Below, one piece after another: positions 8,001 to 8,935 of a DNA stretch of 8,935 bases. This stretch comes from Woeseiaceae bacterium (GTDB lineage: Bacteria; Pseudomonadota; Gammaproteobacteria; Steroidobacterales; Woeseiaceae): contig JALHUQ010000313.1 of NCBI GenBank assembly GCA_022866645.1, positions 1 to 8,935 of the forward strand, given 5' to 3'. The notes beneath the pieces were generated by a model. The model did no database searches. It saw only the letters and a program-made list of their open reading frames with translations, and was not told the origin of the DNA. The translations under genes were made by a program, and so were the position numbers. Position 1 is the first letter of the stretch. Each line of letters begins with the position of its first letter.

Positions 8001-8065
8001 GTTAAGGTGGGAGTTAAGGTGACAGTGACCTTAACTCCTGAATTAAGGTCACTGTCACCTTAACT
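8001..8065. repeat. REP/BIME-like nested palindrome between convergent genes
   Basis: Positions 8012-8034 and 8043-8065 form a perfect 23-bp inverted repeat around an 8-base loop. Each arm is itself partly palindromic: TTAAGGT and ACCTTAA flank GACAGTG, and the core reads GGTGACAGTGACC. A truncated extra copy, GTTAAGGTG, stands at 8001-8009, twelve bases before the matching start of the first arm. The element lies two bases past the stop codon of the GGDEF-EAL gene and ends four bases before the stop codon of the convergent nadC remnant. Two opposed palindromic units in an intergenic gap are the layout of REP/BIME elements, which are mobilised by TnpA-REP transposases. The hairpin could also stop transcription from both sides, although no long T-run follows. 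No transposase is in the window, so the REP assignment is inference. Confidence 0.7.
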
Positions 8066-8069
8066 CTGT

Positions 8070-8468
8070 TTAGTCGATTTTCAGGATCATCGAGAAGTCC
8101 GCTGGCTTGGTGTTTCTGTCAGTCGGTGATGACAAATTCCCCAGATAATTCAATGCGCTGCGCTCACCGAGTAGAAATGCTCGGGTGGGGCCGACCAGCT
8201 TGCAAATCACGTCACCGGCGTCGGCAGACTGCCCGTCAACGAGGTACCAATCGATGTGCACTGTGTCGTCGAGTTGTGCGAACACTTCGTCGACCCAGGG
8301 ACGACCGCAAACTGACAACGATTCGCGAGCGACGATGGTTGCCCCGATAATTGTCCCGAGGTCTGTACGTGATGCGTCGAGATCGACATCTTTGCCGGCC
8401 TCGGACAGGGCCTCGGCGATCATGGGCCTGATTGAGTCTCTCAGTTCGTCCAGGGTATTCATGGCCAT
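8070..8468 (-). pseudogene. nadC: nadC remnant: quinolinate phosphoribosyltransferase lacking its catalytic barrel
   Basis: This 132-aa frame resembles the N-terminal domain of NadC (nicotinate-nucleotide pyrophosphorylase, carboxylating; quinolinate plus PRPP to nicotinate mononucleotide in NAD synthesis). GATIVARESLSVCGRPWVDEVF at about 42-63 and LVGPTRAFLLGERSALNYLGNLSS at 91-114 match the family strongly. NadC is normally about 270-300 aa. Here, right after the NLSS that corresponds to the usual LSG, the sequence jumps to TKPADFSMILKID, which resembles the normal C-terminus (TKHV.A.DLSM type). I infer an in-frame internal deletion of roughly 150 codons near 8110-8135. The lost part holds the DTRKT segment, the HRLGL segment and the acidic active-site residues; only the GER arginine remains. 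The product cannot be an active enzyme. ATG at 8468 or 8462 may start it; a GGA at 8471-8469 favours 8462. A terminator lies just upstream. The alternatives are an assembly error or a reused fragment. Confidence 0.75.
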
Positions 8469-8479
8469 TCCGAAATAAA

Positions 8480-8509
8480 GAAGCCCGGCCGTTGTTGCGG
8501 CCGGGCTTC
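8480..8509. terminator. Strong bidirectional rho-independent terminator
   Basis: GAAGCCCGGCCG (8480-8491) pairs perfectly with CGGCCGGGCTTC (8498-8509) around a TTGTTG loop, a 12-bp GC-rich stem. The minus-strand exit reads TTTATTT and the plus-strand exit reads AGTTTTA, so it can work in both directions. It primarily ends the minus-strand membrane-protein gene whose stop is at 8531. It leaves only eleven bases before the nadC-remnant start at 8468, too few for a separate promoter. Confidence 0.85.
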
Positions 8510-8530
8510 AGTTTTATCGAATGCGGCTGT

Positions 8531-8935
8531 TTACATCATCCAGCCATGGTGCGAGCCGATCATGCTCATGACCATCGGTATGGACATCAGCGTATTTGAT
8601 CGCGATGCCATGAACGCGATGCTCTTCGCCTTTGCAACCTGTTCTGCGCTTGCTTCGACCATGCCCAATACTTTCTTTTGATTAGGCCAGATCAGGACCC
8701 ATACATTGAAGAGCATGATGGTGCCGAGCCAGGCACCGATGCCGATCGTCGTGGCCTACGGATTTGGCGAGTCGCCCATGAGTCCCAGCGTGAACGCCTG
8801 ATGGAGCATACCAATGAGCTGCAGGTAGGTAGCACCTGTGAGCCAGGTCGCCAATGCGCCCCAACGGAACCACCACAGCGCGCGCGGAGCGACATACTTT
8901 GCGATACCGGCACCACCGGGTCCACCTTCGTCGCC
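8531..8935 (-). pseudogene. PuuD-like (urate-oxidase-type) membrane protein, C-terminal part with an in-frame TAG
   Basis: One minus-strand frame runs from the right edge to a TAA at 8533-8531 (135 codons), interrupted by a TAG at 8758-8756. Before it, WWFRWGALATWLTGATYL resembles the HWFKWEA.WTW.SG stretch of PuuD-type proteins (DUF989, the membrane domain fused to cytochrome c in urate hydroxylase PuuD). After it, ATTIGIGAWLGTIMLFNVWV, IWPNQKKVLGMVEA, and SRSNTLMSIPMVMSMI match the end of the same domain, including the N-W-IWP.Q.K signature. The frame is unchanged across the stop, so a single base substitution (for example from a Trp or Tyr codon) explains it. Membrane segments are at about codons 24-42, 61-84 and 115-130 from the right edge. 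No cytochrome c domain follows; the protein ends right after the membrane domain. Sequencing error or amber readthrough are alternatives. A terminator at 8480-8509 ends the transcript. Confidence 0.65.

Noticed and set aside
8012..8065. CRISPR array or insertion-sequence end
   Set aside because: The copies are inverted, with no regular spacers, and there is no transposase or target-site duplication. A REP/BIME-like element or terminator fits better.
8682..8925. Two minus-strand open frames of 64 and 77 codons near the right edge
   Set aside because: They are in other frames than the PuuD-like sequence, which shows family motifs on both sides of its TAG. These frames show none.

Overview
The window looks like chromosomal DNA from a free-living, moderately GC-rich Gram-negative bacterium. 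A marine or sediment gammaproteobacterium of the Woeseia/Steroidobacter kind is my best guess. The guess rests on TolB-domain/TPR membrane proteins that begin with an ELKRRNVFRVA segment, a DUF4382/DUF5666-type lipoprotein, and a GAF-PAS-PAS-GGDEF-EAL protein. No marker gene fixes the taxonomy. I see no rRNA, tRNA, CRISPR array, transposase or phage gene.

Layout. (1) Positions 1-815, minus strand: the N-terminal part of a TolB-like/TPR membrane protein that runs off the left edge. (2) 816-945: a short divergent promoter region. (3) 946-3150, plus: a complete paralogue of gene 1 (734 aa). The two genes are therefore a head-to-head duplicated pair. (4) 3154-3182: a rho-independent terminator oriented for the minus strand. 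(5) 3244-5163, minus: a 639-aa secreted lipoprotein that resembles DUF4382 followed by DUF5666-like repeats. (6) 5164-5341: a divergent intergenic region. (7) 5342-7999, plus: an 885-aa GAF-PAS-PAS-GGDEF-EAL cyclic-di-GMP enzyme with both catalytic domains apparently intact. (8) 8001-8065: a perfect 23-bp inverted repeat whose arms are themselves palindromic (REP/BIME-like), sitting between convergent stop codons. (9) 8070-8468, minus: a nadC (quinolinate phosphoribosyltransferase) remnant that keeps the N-terminal domain and probably the last dozen residues but lacks the catalytic barrel. (10) 8480-8509: a strong bidirectional terminator. (11) 8531-8935, minus: the C-terminal part of a PuuD-like (urate-oxidase-type) membrane protein interrupted by an in-frame TAG.

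How the parts relate. Positions 1-8000 hold intact genes in alternating orientation, each apparently a single transcription unit: envelope or sensory proteins and a c-di-GMP turnover enzyme. Nothing ties them into one pathway. From about 8000 to the right edge the character changes: a palindromic repeat, a nadC with an internal deletion and a membrane-protein gene with a premature stop lie side by side, which looks like local gene decay. I did not find a convincing new multi-gene system. The points most worth checking are the two broken genes, the nested palindrome and the divergent paralogue pair.
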